A stretch of DNA of 64,000 nucleotides from NCBI GenBank assembly GCA_031216915.1, contig CM062288.1:183856596-183920595 (forward strand), read 5' to 3'. The notes under the pieces are model-generated. The model was not told the DNA's origin, did no database searches, and worked only from the letters and a program-made list of their open reading frames with translations. The stretch comes from Pictodentalium vernedei (Eukaryota; Mollusca; Scaphopoda; Dentaliida; Dentaliidae). Every line of letters begins with the position of its first letter. Position 1 is the first letter of the stretch. Of this stretch, positions 33,403 through 45,769 are shown piece by piece. Position numbers and translations under genes: made by a program.

Positions 33403-34090
33403 AAATTCTTTCAGTGTTAAATCTACGGGGAAAATTTATCACCCTACTTGCAGCTGAATAAGGTGAATAAAGCAAAAATGTATCCAAGACTTTCATTGTT
33501 CGAATAAACGCCCATTTATGAGATAAATCAGGTTTAACTAACTATCCCATCCCAAATAGGTTATCTTCCCGACCCCCTGTCCCTATCGGGGAAGCAGATT
33601 ATTAAGAAGATGATTGTTAATCTTACAGCCGTATGTGACAACCGTCAGGATTCTAAGTCATTTTTAAAGTGGTTCTCAAAGTTTTTCTCTGCTTATCTGC
33701 TTATGAAGTAACTTATGCTAACACCCGTTTGACTGCACGCTGTCAGGTTGTCTCACTTGTCGGAAAACGCGTCGGAAGGGTGTCAAATGGTTCCGGTGTG
33801 TGCAACATTCAATCTAATGGTCTGTAATTATGTTTGCGTTTACTCATAATGGAGTCATTGACATTTTTCCCGACACAATGGAGTAAATTCGTTCAAAGAA
33901 TCAGTGAAACGTGGATTATGGATTGGGTGGTTGTAGAAATTAATTGGATATTCCCTATACCCTTTCACCACGATCAAACTAACTGAACTGCTCTTTCAAA
34001 GTTGTCGCTCAACAATCCACCATTTACTATAGTAACCCACACACGACCTATTTTCTTTGCCATATATTCCACTACACAAGTTTGACAACT
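33403..34090. other. No recognised gene
   Basis: No frame or repeat of note was found. Confidence 0.4.
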
Positions 34091-34260
34091 ACAAAATTAT
34101 TTATTTATTGGAGTTGAGCAATACGACATATTCATTGACGTGCAGTTTGCCTTAGCACACTGCCACCACACTCCCATTTGGGCATTTGGGATTAAGTGTG
34201 TTGCACAAGGACACAGCGCAGTTGACGTGGGTCCGGATAGAACCTGCGACCTTTCAATCA
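34091..34260 (-). repeat. SINE fragment, inverted
   Basis: It starts with TTTATTTATTGGAGTTGAGC and contains GTGTGTTGCACAAGGACACAG and GAACCTGCGACC, the inverted SINE body and B-box region, diverged from the 21.5 kb copy. Confidence 0.5.
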
Positions 34261-34283
34261 GTCCTGAAAATAATCAGTCTGGC

Positions 34284-34500
34284 ATTTGCAGAATGAGGTC
34301 CCCAGAGGGTGAATTTCATAATGCTATCCCATACTGTGGGCCAATTTATCCTCTGAGTACCTCTTTCTGTTTAGTTTTGAGACCCTAATTCAGATTGCGG
34401 TTCACAGAGGGTAAATTTAGTGATGCTACCCTGCTGTGCAGGGTAGCATCACTAGATTCATCCTCTGGGGACCTCATTTTGCAGACGACTGCTTATTTTC
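34284..34500. repeat. Nested hairpin repeat
   Basis: GCAGAATGAGGTCCCCAGAG at 34288 has its complement at about 34470-34490. Inside lies a perfect hairpin, AGTGATGCTACCCTGC and its complement, at 34418-34452. Confidence 0.75.
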
Positions 34501-34671
34501 TGACTTGCTTTCAATCTGAAGTCCTAGCTAACACTAATAAATAGCGTTTTTGTGAAATTCGACTTTGATGTCCGACTTTTCGATCTGACGTCTGCTTTTA
34601 CCAATGAACCACCGCTCCCAAAACCGTAATTAATAGCGTTTAGCCTTTTTAGGTGAAATTCAAGCGTGTGT

Positions 34672-35330
34672 GCGTTTGATGAAGCGAATGCTGTTACGCT
34701 GTGACTGTAATCACAGCGTAACAGCCTTCAATTCATCAAACGTCACTGCGTTTATCTAACACGAAGACAAGTAACAGGGTATCAACTTTCCAATCTCGAC
34801 CCTAGTTTTTTTCAACACTAACTCAAATATGCTGTAGATTTTCAGTTTTTATTGCCACGAAATATGTGCCCATCGTCAAAATACCAATTTTTCAAGGACA
34901 TCAAAGTATATTCTTTTTAATCCTTTACCCAACTAATCGTCCGTATCCGCCCGCGTAATATGCAAAATCAGTTGTTGAAAAAATATTTTTCAAAAAAATT
35001 CAACAAAACCATATCATGTGACCTCTCGTTGGAACGAGCTCGTCGAGCTCGTTCCAACGAGGGGTCACATGATATGGTTTTGTTGAGATTTTTTTAAAAA
35101 TTTGAAAAAATTATATTTAAGATAATAAATTTTGATATCGTCTGCGTTGGGTAAAGGGTTAAAAAGATCGGCAATTGCGAGGCGCCGAGAAATTGAAAGC
35201 CGAGGATTTTTTGTTGCTGAGCATTGTTTATTTATAGTAACATTCGACCCTATCCCTCTACCCCCACAGACACACACAAGATGGCGGCGATTGAAATATT
35301 TTTCCACATGTGGCCAATGAGCGTTCCAGC
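34672..35330 (+). repeat. Family G repeat interrupted by a family B element
   Basis: The hairpin at 34672-34745 matches 9168-9235. The body from 34830 (ATGCTGTAGATTTTC) continues after the insert as GCAATTGCGAGGCGCCGAG, parallel to 12220-12260. It ends in a stretch with CACACAAGATGGCGGCG near 35275. Confidence 0.65.
34917..35162 (+). mobile_element. TTAA palindromic MITE, family B
   Basis: TTAA at 34917 and 35159. CGTT/AACG arms, GTCGAGCTC centre. Inserted in a family G repeat whose 12.2 kb copy lacks it. Confidence 0.88.
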
Positions 35331-35459
35331 AATCCAGTTGTATAGAGATCAGTGATCTGATGGCAAATGATGCGCTTCACATAATCATATTCAAATATGA
35401 GACCAACACTGACGCCACTGTTGACTAGCGCTCAGTATAAATGACCCCGCGATAACCTC

Positions 35460-35632
35460 TTTAGCCCTTTACCCAACTCGAATATTAGACGACAGAGGCA
35501 AAAAATCTTGAATAACTAGCAATATTCATTTTTGCCTCATAGATGTGGCTTGTGGCCCCTCATTGGAAAAATATTTGACTGGCTATATTTGCCAATAGCG
35601 CTGGAAGATTCTAGCTGTTACGTTGTGTAAAC
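35460..35632 (-). mobile_element. Degenerate family A element without the hairpin
   Basis: Recognisable parts are CCCTTTACCCAACTCG, AAAAAATCTTGAATAACTA, one hairpin arm (CCCCTCATTGG) and AATAGCGCTGG...GTTACGTTGTGTAAACG. The second arm has been deleted, a typical fate of long palindromes. Confidence 0.65.
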
Positions 35633-35778
35633 GTGAAAACAAGACCTTTTTTATTATACGCTGAACGATAGATTATCGAAAAAATTGCGGAAAGACAGAA
35701 ATCGTATCCTCCACTGAGAAGATATAGAAATTTTCACTTTCACGGTATCAATCAAAATGGCGGCTTTCAAAGCATCAC

Positions 35779-36085
35779 TTCAAGGTGAATACGAGTCAAA
35801 TTATCACTAGAAATGATCAATTTGTTCTAAAAACGTATAATGAAAAGAAAAGCTAGTGTTTTTGAGTGGATACCGATCAATTCCAGCAATAATTCAATAC
35901 GTATTCACCTTGAATTGATGCATGAAACCCGTCAGCTGAATCAGATCGCAAGACGGTACCTGTTCTGAGTATCGATCAAATCACTTCAGCGTACCAATGC
36001 GCATCAGCTGTTTACTTTCATGCATCAATTCAAAGTTGAAACGAGTGGAATTATTGATAGGAATGATCAGATTCTTATAAAAAGC
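35779..36085. repeat. Three alternately inverted copies of an 60 bp unit
   Basis: TCAAGGTGAATACGAGTCAA (35779-35840), its complement ending ATTCACCTTGAATTGATGC (35868-35935) and a further copy TTCAAAGTTGAAACGAGTGG (36020-36085) share a unit that includes GAAATGATCAATTTGTTCT-like sequence. This is a compound foldback. Confidence 0.6.
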
Positions 36086-36892
36086 AGAGTCGAGTAAATG
36101 ATCCTAATCAGTCTTCTCTCGTTCAAAAATCGGAAATGATACTCAACCATGCGCACTAGACAGTTATGTCAAAATGATATAGTGTTCTTCAATGATAGAA
36201 GCTTGGTGTATGGGACTCGAGCCAGTCTCGCCCGTTTGATAATTAATTGATCGGGTCATGATCCTCACGCCTCTTCCCCACCTAAAAATCCTTAGACTGA
36301 ACTCTACGATCTGCATGGAGCGTAAACTAATGAAATTACAGATGACATAGCATGTTTGGTGGAAATTGAGTTTCTTTCAAGGCTCACAATGTCTCATAAT
36401 AGCGACATTTGGTGCGGTTGTTTTCTTTAAATACCCCCGCCCCAATCATACCAACGCGAGAGAGACACGGCCACCATGCTTTCCCCCACTCAGGCTTTAC
36501 ATCTTTCCATCCCTGTACCCCCTCCCCAATATAGATAACTGATTACGCGCATGGAGAAATTTTCAAAAGTACTGTGTATGTACCATTGTAGCATAAACGT
36601 ACATGACAGAAGACGAGCGATAAATGATTTTCACAAATCGATCCTGAATTTTTAATAAACAAATAAATAATATTTAAGTGTAATGAAGAGTGGCATTTAA
36701 TATAAGTTCTCTCGGTTTAAAATATGTTCCTTTCTACAGCTGCAGACGTATAGTCGCATAGAGAGATCAGACGACAGTTATTTAACTGAGCTTTGTGGGA
36801 GCCATTTTCACGAGCCGACATGAGTCGTATTTTCGTTCCAATCAGCTGGTTCTTGACAGTAGTACACGCATTGCATTTGTATACTATAGTAC
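36086..36892. other. No recognised gene
   Basis: No recognisable coding or repeat content. Confidence 0.4.
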
Positions 36893-37060
36893 GCTATGGT
36901 ACGTATAGCTATGAATATTTTGAAGGACACGATCATATTTTAGAGGAATTTAGAATGTTGGTTTCTGACTCCCTGTAGGGAAATGAACCCTCAGCAACTC
37001 CGCATGGTTATCCGGGATCCAATACCTAAACCACTGGACCGACACACACCGTCAAATAAA
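36893..37060 (-). repeat. tRNA-derived SINE with A and B boxes
   Basis: On the minus strand it reads TGTGTCGGTCCAGTGGTTTAGG (split A box TGGTCCAGTGG), then GGGTTCATTTCCC (B box) and the family tail AACATTCTAAATTCCTC. This is the most complete head of the family also seen at 1214. Confidence 0.75.
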
Positions 37061-37234
37061 ACGAGGGCTCGAATCCGGTATTAAGCTGAAGTTCTATGAT
37101 AATTTGGTTCACATTTCCTTACGGAAGCTACATGAAAGTATTTAACGCAAAGGCTACAGTGCAACAAAAGTGCTTTGGTTGGCCTCAGACGAATAATGCC
37201 ATGAATCTGTATGTATATTTTCTACCATGGGTCT

Positions 37235-37365
37235 GCATGTATATTTTAATAGGCACAGTCATGATTTAGAGGAATTTAGAATGACGCTTTCTGATACCCT
37301 TTCTGAAACTGAATCCTCAGTACTCCGCCTGGTGATTAGGACTCAACACCTAAACCCAGTAACGT
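37235..37365 (-). repeat. SINE copy of the same family
   Basis: Minus strand: GTTTAGGTGTTGAGTCCTAA, GAGGATTCAGTTTC, then a tail CATTCTAAATTCCTCTAAATC. More diverged than the copy 180 bp upstream. Confidence 0.65.
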
Positions 37366-38087
37366 GTGTATATACATTTGCGCATGGTTTTTGGCATATA
37401 TTATATGAGTATGTGATAGAAGATTGGTAGGGAAGGCGTTTGTCGTGACATGATCGTGTGCACGCGACTTCCTGGAGACGTTGGCCGTTGTTGATGTCAA
37501 CTGTATAATCCGACTTTGCTGCGGATCAGAGTGTGTCGGGCCTTTCGTACTTGTGTGACCGTGGAGAAGTCGGTAGCAGTGGTTTAGGAACACTGAAGTC
37601 GATGGGATGGTCTACAAACCAAGAGGTGTATAGGAGCCACGAAAGCCACGAGATCTAGGGGCCAGTAACACATAGGATAGGAGCCAAGAAGTCGAAGCTA
37701 CAGTGCTCTGGGAAATACTCCGCTTAATTAATGGCTATAACGTTAACCTATAGCATCTACACGATGGTATAAAGCATTAGGTGGGTTAGTAATTCTAACG
37801 GCTAACAGTAAACCAACGGTGGTACGGGCCGCCCATACAATACTACTATGATACTCCAGAACGAGAAACCCGACACTTATTCACTCCGAATTCCGAAGAG
37901 GACCCAAACGAACACATTTCTCCGTGACTCGTAAGCCGAAACAAGAAAATTTTACAGGGTCAATTTCGATTACTAGACCAGTCCTCTGTTGTAATATAGA
38001 TACGCTTTGACCCCAAACCCAGAGGTGTACCAGACCATTTTAGGGCAGATCAAGGCATAAAACATCGGACTTCTTTTTTATGGAATA
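37366..38087. other. No recognised gene
   Basis: No domain or repeat recognised. Confidence 0.4.
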
Positions 38088-38329
38088 TTTCACCTTTTAC
38101 CCAACGAAATGGCAAAAACCGGCCAGCGCTATTCTCAAAAACCGTCAGTTAATTTTCATTATTTTTTCATTTTTTGGCTCAAAAACATAGGTTATGACCC
38201 CTCATTGGAACGAGCTCGTTCCAATGAGGGGCCATAACCTATGTTTTTAAGACAAAAAATGAAAAAAAATTAGTTTTCAAGAATTTTTTTGCAAGTGTCG
38301 TCTGCTTTTCATGTTAGGTAAAGGATTAA
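38088..38329 (+). mobile_element. TTAA palindromic MITE, family A
   Basis: The left end is eroded (TTTCACCTTTTACCCAACG); the right TTAA is intact at 38326. Short-centre hairpin (GAACGAGCTCGTTC) with the CATT/AATG variant in both arms. Confidence 0.82.
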
Positions 38330-38884
38330 ACTGATTAATACCTGATCTCAAAACTAAATATAACATGTCTCGAACATACTTGCATGTTCAGTTATTTAAA
38401 CAGTGCGTTCCGCGTACGTTGCCAAACTGCAATTATGGTGCCATATCACACAAACATGGTAATGTGTATGTTTTAACAAGATTACTTGCTTAAGGCGCAT
38501 GTGACGAACTTCATTCCAGATAAAGCAGAGCGGGGGGGGGGGGGGGGGGGAGGGGGGGGGGGCTAATCATATAAAACCCAACGCCATATCAATATATATA
38601 TAAGCTGTGCAGACCAATTAATATTTATAGTCTGTACCCGTAAGGCAAACTGGGAATTTTGAAATGACAATTGGAAACCCTACCTTTATTAATGTAGATT
38701 TTTTTTTACATTTACATCATTGCACTGACAAGAAATTTGCCAAGATGTAGACTCTGGATTCACAACGCTAAAACTGTTGTGTCGATCCTACTAGAAGGAG
38801 ATCCAAAGCTTTATTGTTTGGGATATTGCTTTTAAACAAATTATTCATCACAACGGATATGTACGGAAGTGTGTTTAGAACATG
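38330..38884. other. No gene; long interrupted poly-G
   Basis: G19 at 38532-38550, one A, then G11 at 38552-38562, the longest G block in the window. Confidence 0.6.
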
Positions 38885-39250
38885 ATAAACAAATTTCAAT
38901 ATTTTGGCTCCCTATTTGAGCCCAAAGTTTAAAAACTTAGTGCAATGCGAGGGCATTTCTTTAAAAACCTTCTTCAGATCCACCAGTCATGATTCCTTCA
39001 TATTTGGTATATAATATCTCAAGGGGGATCGATCAGATTCAGGTTGGTTCAATTTGAGTTCCTGGCTTAATATTCGGGTTCTCTATTGGTGTGGTGGAGG
39101 GTGGCGGGGGGGGGGGGGGGCATGTTAGGTTCAGGTTTGTTCAAATCCATTCTTTTGTAGTTTTCCATAAAGTTTGCCTTTCATGACTTCATTCCTTTGT
39201 AGTGTTGATGAAGCATATCTAACTGAATTTGACACCAAATACTTCCTTTA
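38885..39250 (-). repeat. Dispersed satellite monomers
   Basis: The reverse complement contains ATACCAAATATGAAGG, GACTGGTGGATCTGAAGAAG and GCACTAAG, in the same order as each unit of the array at 61520-62815. A G15 run (39106-39120) interrupts a second unit. Confidence 0.65.
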
Positions 39251-39285
39251 ACCACTTTGACAGGTGAGCGATTAAGGCCCCTTGT

Positions 39286-39536
39286 TTAACTCTTTACCCA
39301 ACGTAACGGCCAAAACCGGCCAGCGCTATTCTCAAAAATCGCCAATTAATTTTCAAAATATTTTCATTTTTTGTCTCAAAAACATAGGTTATGACCCCTC
39401 GTTGGAACGAGCTCGTCGAGCTCGTTCCAACTAGGGGTCATAACCTATGTTTTTGAGACAAAAAATGAAAAAATTTAGTTATTCAAGAATTTTTTTTGCA
39501 AGTGTCGTCTGCTTTTCATGTTAGGTAAAGGGTCAA
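39286..39536 (+). mobile_element. TTAA palindromic MITE, family A
   Basis: The left end is TTAACTCTTTACCCAACG and the right AGGTAAAGGGTCAA, so the right target has one substitution. CGTT arms, with one right-arm substitution (CCAACTAGG). Confidence 0.85.
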
Positions 39537-40739
39537 GAATGCCAGGCCTGACGATGTCCTAAATACACTCCCGTACGTAGATATGTGTAGTTTTGTCTGA
39601 AATCGTATTAGAGAAGGAAAAATGTCACCAACCTTTAAACGAATCAGGAGAAAGTGAGAAATGAAAATTTGGGCACTGTTATATGCCGATGTTGTCATTT
39701 TAATCTTCTGTGTATCTTAACGCAGACTTCTTAAACGTGGCGTTTTGTTCAAAAATAATGAAGGAACAGCAAACGAAAGACCAGCCTTGGCCTCTATCAA
39801 ACACTAGGTTTCATGAGTTATACTTATCGTTTGGGGGACAGAGCAACTCGCCAATATGTTCATACTCTGTCGTTACAATCAATGGGAACTAAACAATACC
39901 AAAGATTATCCTTTGCAAACATTACTTTAACCGGTTCAAGTTTTTTACTCTGTGGTGCAGACTGACACATTTACATGTATACAAACGCACAACACAACAG
40001 AACATTCACAGACAGACATACAGAGTCACTAGCAGGGTGAAGGTTGGTAATACAAACAGACAAACAGAAAAGAGACAATATCGCCTTCACTGCTTCATGA
40101 TAACAACATTCTTACATGAAGACAGGGAGAGGCGTGGACATGGTGTTGGCTTCGTACCAAAAAAAACGTACGATGGCCTGACGAGGCGGAGAATGGTAAT
40201 GAAGACGGACAAAAATACAACTGAGCGGATTTCATACAGGAGAGTTAAAACATCCGCATTCAATGAGATGATTGTTTACTTTGGATCTCTAGACATTTTG
40301 ACTAATAATTTACAATGAGATTTACAACAGATCAGATCAATATGTAGATCACTGATTTTGTCGATCTGTTTGGTCGGATACCAGCACAACAATTAAACTG
40401 TTTGTACTTACACACTGACCTCAGATAAACTTGTCTTAAAAAAAACATCTAATCTGGACTGACCTCTGTCGATCAATCAAGTGATTAATAAAATCCTATC
40501 GTGACATATTCCACTCAAAGTTTGCTAAGAACCAAGTACATCCAACTACCTGTTTTACGTTTTAGTTGAAATATTGTTATGAAAAGTGAATATACTTTTT
40601 ATTTAATTACATCTTTATTTATTTAAGTACAGAAATTAAGATTTTCTTTGTGTTTGGCATTATGTTTTAGCTTTTGAATACGATAACCATGGAAAATGGA
40701 TATTTTGGGTAAAAGAGGAAATTTTTCAATATGCCAAAA
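39537..40739. other. No recognised gene
   Basis: A plus-strand frame at 40037-40318 (93 codons, basic) has no recognisable domain. Confidence 0.35.
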
Positions 40740-41815
40740 AGTTGACGGAGCGAACTGGTATGGCTTCAATGTCGAGTATGAGACCCATTACTGTTAATTA
40801 CAGCTTCACAACGCCTTCTCATGCTCCCAATCAGGTTCCTGGTGGTCCTTTGTGGGATGTTGTTCCATTCTTGAACCAGCATGGCACCAAGCTCCTGAAC
40901 ACTTCTTGGCTAAATTGGACGGGCTGAAATTGCAAGCTGCAACTCATTCCAGACATGTTCGATTGGATTGAGGTCAGGGGATCTTGCTGGTCAGTCCATA
41001 CGCTCAATCCCCTCCCTCTGTCGGTACTCCCCGACAGCATGGGCAACATGAGGACGGGTATTATCGTCCATCAGAATGAATCTATCACCCACTGCACCTG
41101 CATACAATCTGACGTGAACATCCAGGATCTCATCAATATACCGTCGTGCAGTCAATGTACCACATTCAAGGACACATAGCTCTGTACGTCCATCCCAGCT
41201 AATGCCGCCCCAGACCATGATTGATTCTCCACCATAGCAGTCATGCTCAGCAATGCTGGCTGCATGGAATCGCTCTCCTGGTCTTCTCCATACCCTAGAA
41301 TGCCTATCTGTGTGGTCTAGGCAGTACCTTGGCTCATCTGTAAAAGGGGCAGGTCGCCAATCTTCTCTGGACCATCCAACGTGGTCCATGGCCCATTTAT
41401 ATCGTGCCTGGCGGTGGTTCTGGGACAGCGGAATGCTAATACTTGGTCTTCTCGATCGGAGACCACCTTCGTGCAACCTTGCCCGGATAGTCTGCGTCGA
41501 AACATTTACCCCGGATGCATTCTGAAGGTCACTGCGAAGCTGGGTTGCTGTGGCAAAGCGGTTCCTACGGGGCTGAATGATCAAAAACCGGTCTTCAGCT
41601 GCAGATGTTGCCCTGTCTCTGCCACCACCATGCCAGTCTTACTGTTGTGCCATACTGCTGAAATCTTCCCCAGGCTTTGGTGATCACCGTATGGTGCACA
41701 CAAAGGGCTTCACCAACCTGACGATGGGTAGTTCCTTGCTCCACCATCCCTACAGCCCGCCACATTTCTGCTTCAGACAAATGTCTTCTTACGTTTGCAT
41801 TCGCCATATTCAATC
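40740..41815 (-). pseudogene. Tc1/mariner-family transposase pseudogene
   Basis: Read on the minus strand, the N-terminal helix-turn-helix part starts at the ATG near 41813 (LSEAEMWRAVGMVEQGTTHR, VCVHHTVITKAWGRF-like). A frameshift near 41600 follows, then RRNRFATATQLRSDLQN, the first catalytic Asp in FTDEPRYCLDH, MVWGGISWDGRTEL, the second in ILMDDNTRPHVA, and SPDLNPIEHVWNELQ with the final Glu. It is thus a DDE transposase of about 340 codons. Two in-frame stops replace W (TGA near 40991) and another residue (TAG near 40920). Terminal inverted repeats were not found. Confidence 0.9.
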
Positions 41816-42409
41816 ATTAAATCAAGGGTTTGTGTTGAAATGAAGATTGAATACCCTACACGTGTCATGTACATGTAGGCAGTACACGAACACATCATGA
41901 AAATCAAGGGGTACATGCTTTCCATGACTGTCACGATATCAAGGGGTACATGTTTTCCATGCCTGTCAAGAGAGCTAATGTAAATACTGGGGACCATCTT
42001 AAAACATTCCTCAATCATATCCACCAAAAATATCGCAAATATGTCGCAAGCAAATTTCACAATAATGTGTCTGTGAAATATTTGGTGCTTAGCAAACTTT
42101 GAGTAGTATATTTTTCTTCATGTGTTAATAATTCGAGCACCTGACATTGATTCGTTAAATGCTCTTGCGGAAAGCTTTTCAAGAACAGCGTACAGTTTGG
42201 GAAGTGGAGGCTCGTCAAATACGATGGCACTCCACGGTGGAGATTATTTTCAGTAGCGGCAGATCCCTTTCAAATTTTCACGTAACAAATCAGCCAATGC
42301 GCCCAAAGCTTGACTGCAACGCCACCACACAATTTTTTTTTCCCATTCAGTGGCATTTGGAATTTTTTTTCTAATTTTAGCACAAATGGATCTCACATGG
42401 GTGATGGTT

Positions 42410-42410
<1 letters not shown>
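41816..42410. other. No recognised gene
   Basis: A near-duplicate motif, CAAGGGGTACATG(C/T)TTTCCATG, occurs twice at 41907 and 41940. Nothing else was recognised. Confidence 0.4.
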
Positions 42411-42476
<66 letters not shown>

Positions 42477-42479
42477 TTT
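42411..42479 (+). repeat. (TTTA)n microsatellite
   Basis: About seventeen perfect TTTA units, likely the tail of an inverted SINE. Confidence 0.95.
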
Positions 42480-43605
42480 GCAGGAAACAAGTATATATCA
42501 CCCATTTACATTGGGTCCAACTTTCATTGAAATCAACCCACAGGATCTGAACTTTAAAATTTCGGTGAGGTTAAAATATTGCCTCCCCAAGAAAGCTGCA
42601 AATATTTTCCCTTAAACGTCTTTTTAACTGGTAGGGTGTTAAGTTTATTTGTTTGTTCTCGGAGAGGTCTGATTTTGTGATTGTCAAACTTCGACAGGGT
42701 CATGGGGAGGGGGGGGGGGGCGAACCTCCCCCGGCAGCCCCACTAGCTTCAGGTCTGCACTGATGAAAAATTATAACGTGTGGCGTGACATGAAAGAAAC
42801 TTAAGCTGTTTCGAAGGTGCATTATATTCATCGGTTCCAGCCCCTCCTCACAACACACACACCCATCCACATTACACTATAAACCAGCCCAAACAGCTGG
42901 GATCAATTTGTCTAAACAGACGCATGAAATGATAGGTTGCACAATAAATATATAACTCAACATCCAGCAATGTTAAATTTGCCCTATAACATCTTGATGA
43001 GGATTTACTTAATTTCAGACTTATAAGGCCAAATTTAGATATGGAAGCTGAGATGTTTATTTATTATTTATTGATGCTTGGGCTAAAAAGAAGTGTTTTG
43101 ATTCTCATGCAATCCCTTATTGAATTTTAACCCCCTCATTTGACATTTTTATTGCCTTTCAGTGTCTTCCAATATTAGTGCAAACTCAGGGAGACCCGTA
43201 ACTTTTTACATTTTTGGATTGATGCATATTTATTTAGCTGCGTCTCCAATATGTTTGCCTTGTTACCATTTATGGGAGAGTGCACTCTCCCATAAATTGT
43301 AAGGAGGCAAATCTCCATAGATTAAATAATTTTACTTCAAAGATAATATTAAGAGCATCGAAAGAATATGAAGCCTTTGAACTGCAGTAGGCCTACCTAC
43401 AGTTTGCTTTAGAGGAATGGGTTTTTTCTCAAATTAAAAATGAATTTATTTTTATACATATGCACTTTTTATATTTCTGTGTGTTAAAAGACAGCCGAAA
43501 TCCTCTAAATGGTTGCTCACCTTTTGCAAAAGAAAAATAAAAATTAAAAATAAAACACTCCCTCCCTCCCTCATTGATTTGAAGACAAAAAGTGCCTGAG
43601 AATCA
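42480..43605. other. No recognised gene; small hairpin
   Basis: A perfect hairpin, TTATGGGAGAGTGCACTCTCCCATAA, lies at 43269-43294. A G12 run lies at 42709-42720. Confidence 0.4.
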
Positions 43606-43800
43606 ATTAATTTATTTTGTGTGGCCTTAAGGCCACATATTTCTGCACAGTGGCTAATCGTAACCGCAACATGGATATAAAGTCAAGTTCAGCCAATCGT
43701 TTATATCCCTGTTGTCTATTTAGAGGACTTCCACCCCAGGCATTACCAGTAAACAGATTCACTTCCCGGGGTTACCACGGGGAAGCATGAAACTTGACAA
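43606..43800 (+). repeat. Family K dispersed repeat
   Basis: GGCCACATATTTCTGCACAG, TGGCTAATC, ACCAGTAAACAGATTCACTTCCCGG-like and GGTTACCACGGGG occur in the same order at 62945-63165. The 62.9 kb copy has a (TTTA)n start. Confidence 0.7.
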
Positions 43801-44655
43801 ATGTCAAAACCTTTTTCCGCACAAACTCTCAAAGAGCACGTACATTGTTGAGGTTCTTGATCTGAGTAGTTACCCAGTGGGGGACGAAACTAAAAGGAGT
43901 GAAGCCTTCGCCATAGCCGTTCCCAACCCTGGTTTTCAAACAGGAAGGGCCCCTTGTTCTCCCGTGAGATGCATTCCGGAGGCCCTGGAGGAAGGAATCC
44001 TGGCAGTTGAGGACAAACAGTGCACCGGTAACTGTGTCATGTCGGGGGGGGGGGGGGGGGGATTTGGAGGTCATTTGATTAATCATTTCGTTTTATCACA
44101 TTTTAATTGCCATTGTACACCATCTTTAAAAAATCATTTAGTTTTAAAACAAGTTCGGTTTTTTTGCACCGCCCAGTCAGTTAGTTTTCGGTGGTAACTT
44201 ACGTCTCAGAATATTTCAAAATGATTGACTGAGTGTGACCGACATCTCTAGATCTGGCACCCCTCACGCCCGAGCCGATCAGTCAGTGACATGCTTTAGC
44301 ATCAACAAAGGTCGAGTATACTGCACTAGTATGAGTACATGTATATGGGAAAACTGGCAACTCGGTGGGATCATTGCGTAACTGTAACCCTATTCCTTGT
44401 TGGACACCGTGGTGGGTAGGAGCCGGGACAATGAACCATTTCTATTATAGTATGGCAAAGATACCAAAAGAAAACAAAAACGAGGGCACGAACTCAGATT
44501 AACCGATTCGGATTCTGACTCAGATCAAGAAGTAGGAAATATTACTGGAAACACATGGACAACATTTATTATCATTTATGCGGCAAAAGAGGGTAAAATA
44601 GCATTAGATATAACCCTTTTGTATTAGAAAAAGCAATGGAAGGAATAGCTGGTGC
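43801..44655. other. No recognised gene; G18 run
   Basis: Overlapping frames cross a G18 run (44044-44061) and have no recognisable domain. Confidence 0.4.
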
Positions 44656-44810
44656 CGTTAGTAGTAGGAGAGGGATGGATCGGCCCTCATTGGGGAACCT
44701 AGGAAGTGACGTCTTGCCACGTGACCCAGTGGCACTATGTTGTGTTGTCATGGTAACCCGCGTGAGTGGCCATCTTATGACGTCACCCCCATAGTGATAC
44801 GTGATGTGAG

Positions 44811-44822
44811 TGCGCATGCGCA
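44811..44822. promoter_or_regulatory. NRF1-type palindrome in the left TIR
   Basis: TGCGCATGCGCA, identical to 25629-25640. A TGACGTCA CRE lies 35 bp upstream (44777-44784). Confidence 0.65.
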
Positions 44823-44867
44823 GCGCGTGTTGTTAGGGTGATACGTCGCCCATTTCGTATACTGGAG

Positions 44868-44880
44868 GCCGCCATTTTGG
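44868..44880 (-). promoter_or_regulatory. YY1-type site in the left TIR
   Basis: GCCGCCATTTTGG; the reverse complement fits the AAAATGGCGGC YY1 core. The right arm carries CCAAGATGGCGGC at 46892-46904. Confidence 0.55.
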
Positions 44881-45769
44881 TTTCTATGGTAGCGCGTAGT
44901 TGTTATGTTACCCAAAGGCTTACAACAAGACAGGGGTATGTTCGGAGGGAATGTTCCTTTGTACAAGGGTAATTTCCCGATTCGTAGAATTACCCAAATA
45001 AACCCGACAATCTCCCCAAATCACCAAAAACAACTTTATTTACTACGAATTTCCCATTCTATTCGCTTAGCACGTAGTGCTATAGTACCGAGGGGGCCCC
45101 GGGGTATGTTCGATTGAACAGGAGTAATTGTCTGGCTTGGATACTTCGTAGAATTACCACAAATAACCCGACAAGTTGGACTATTTCGAATTCTTTGAAT
45201 CCTTTTTAGGACCGCCATACCGTAGATTTTAATAGTAGCACGTAGTTCTAAGGTACCGAGGGGCCCCATGGGTAAGTTCAATTGAACTAGAGTAGTTTTT
45301 TCTGGTTCGGATTTCCCCCAGAATCCTTTTTAGGACCGCCATACCATGGTACCGTGAGACCCCCAGGAACCGAGAAGCCCCCCCCCCCCCCCAACACCAG
45401 GGTAAGTTCGATTGAACTAGAGTAGTTTTTTTCTGGTTCGGATTTCCCCAGAATCCCATTTTGTCTGCCTATTACAGATGCTACTCTAACCCTAGAAGTT
45501 CATATAGTCCACACTATCTCTGGTTCCCTCGTCTAAGTCTTATATTATAATCATCAGTGCTTGATGTTCTGTAACCTGTATGCATAGTTTTCTCCCTTGT
45601 GTATAACGAAAGACTATGTGATTCCTAAAGCCGAGAACGACTCGAACCCCATCGAGCAAATAAGCTATCGAGCAATTGCTCGTTCGAGTGACTCGCACAT
45701 ACGACTTTTAGCCTCATTTCGGTATTTCAGGATACCTAAGACCTGGTATTGTATTATTTGAGGATACCC

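Noticed and set aside
41253..41843. Plus-strand frames of 88-100 codons
   Set aside because: They are antisense to the Tc1/mariner transposase pseudogene.
40650..41900. Terminal inverted repeats for the Tc1/mariner copy
   Set aside because: I compared the flanks on both sides and found no convincing matching ends.
43787..44197. 136-codon frame including a polyglycine stretch
   Set aside because: It runs through a G18 homopolymer and a family K repeat end; no domain or conserved start.
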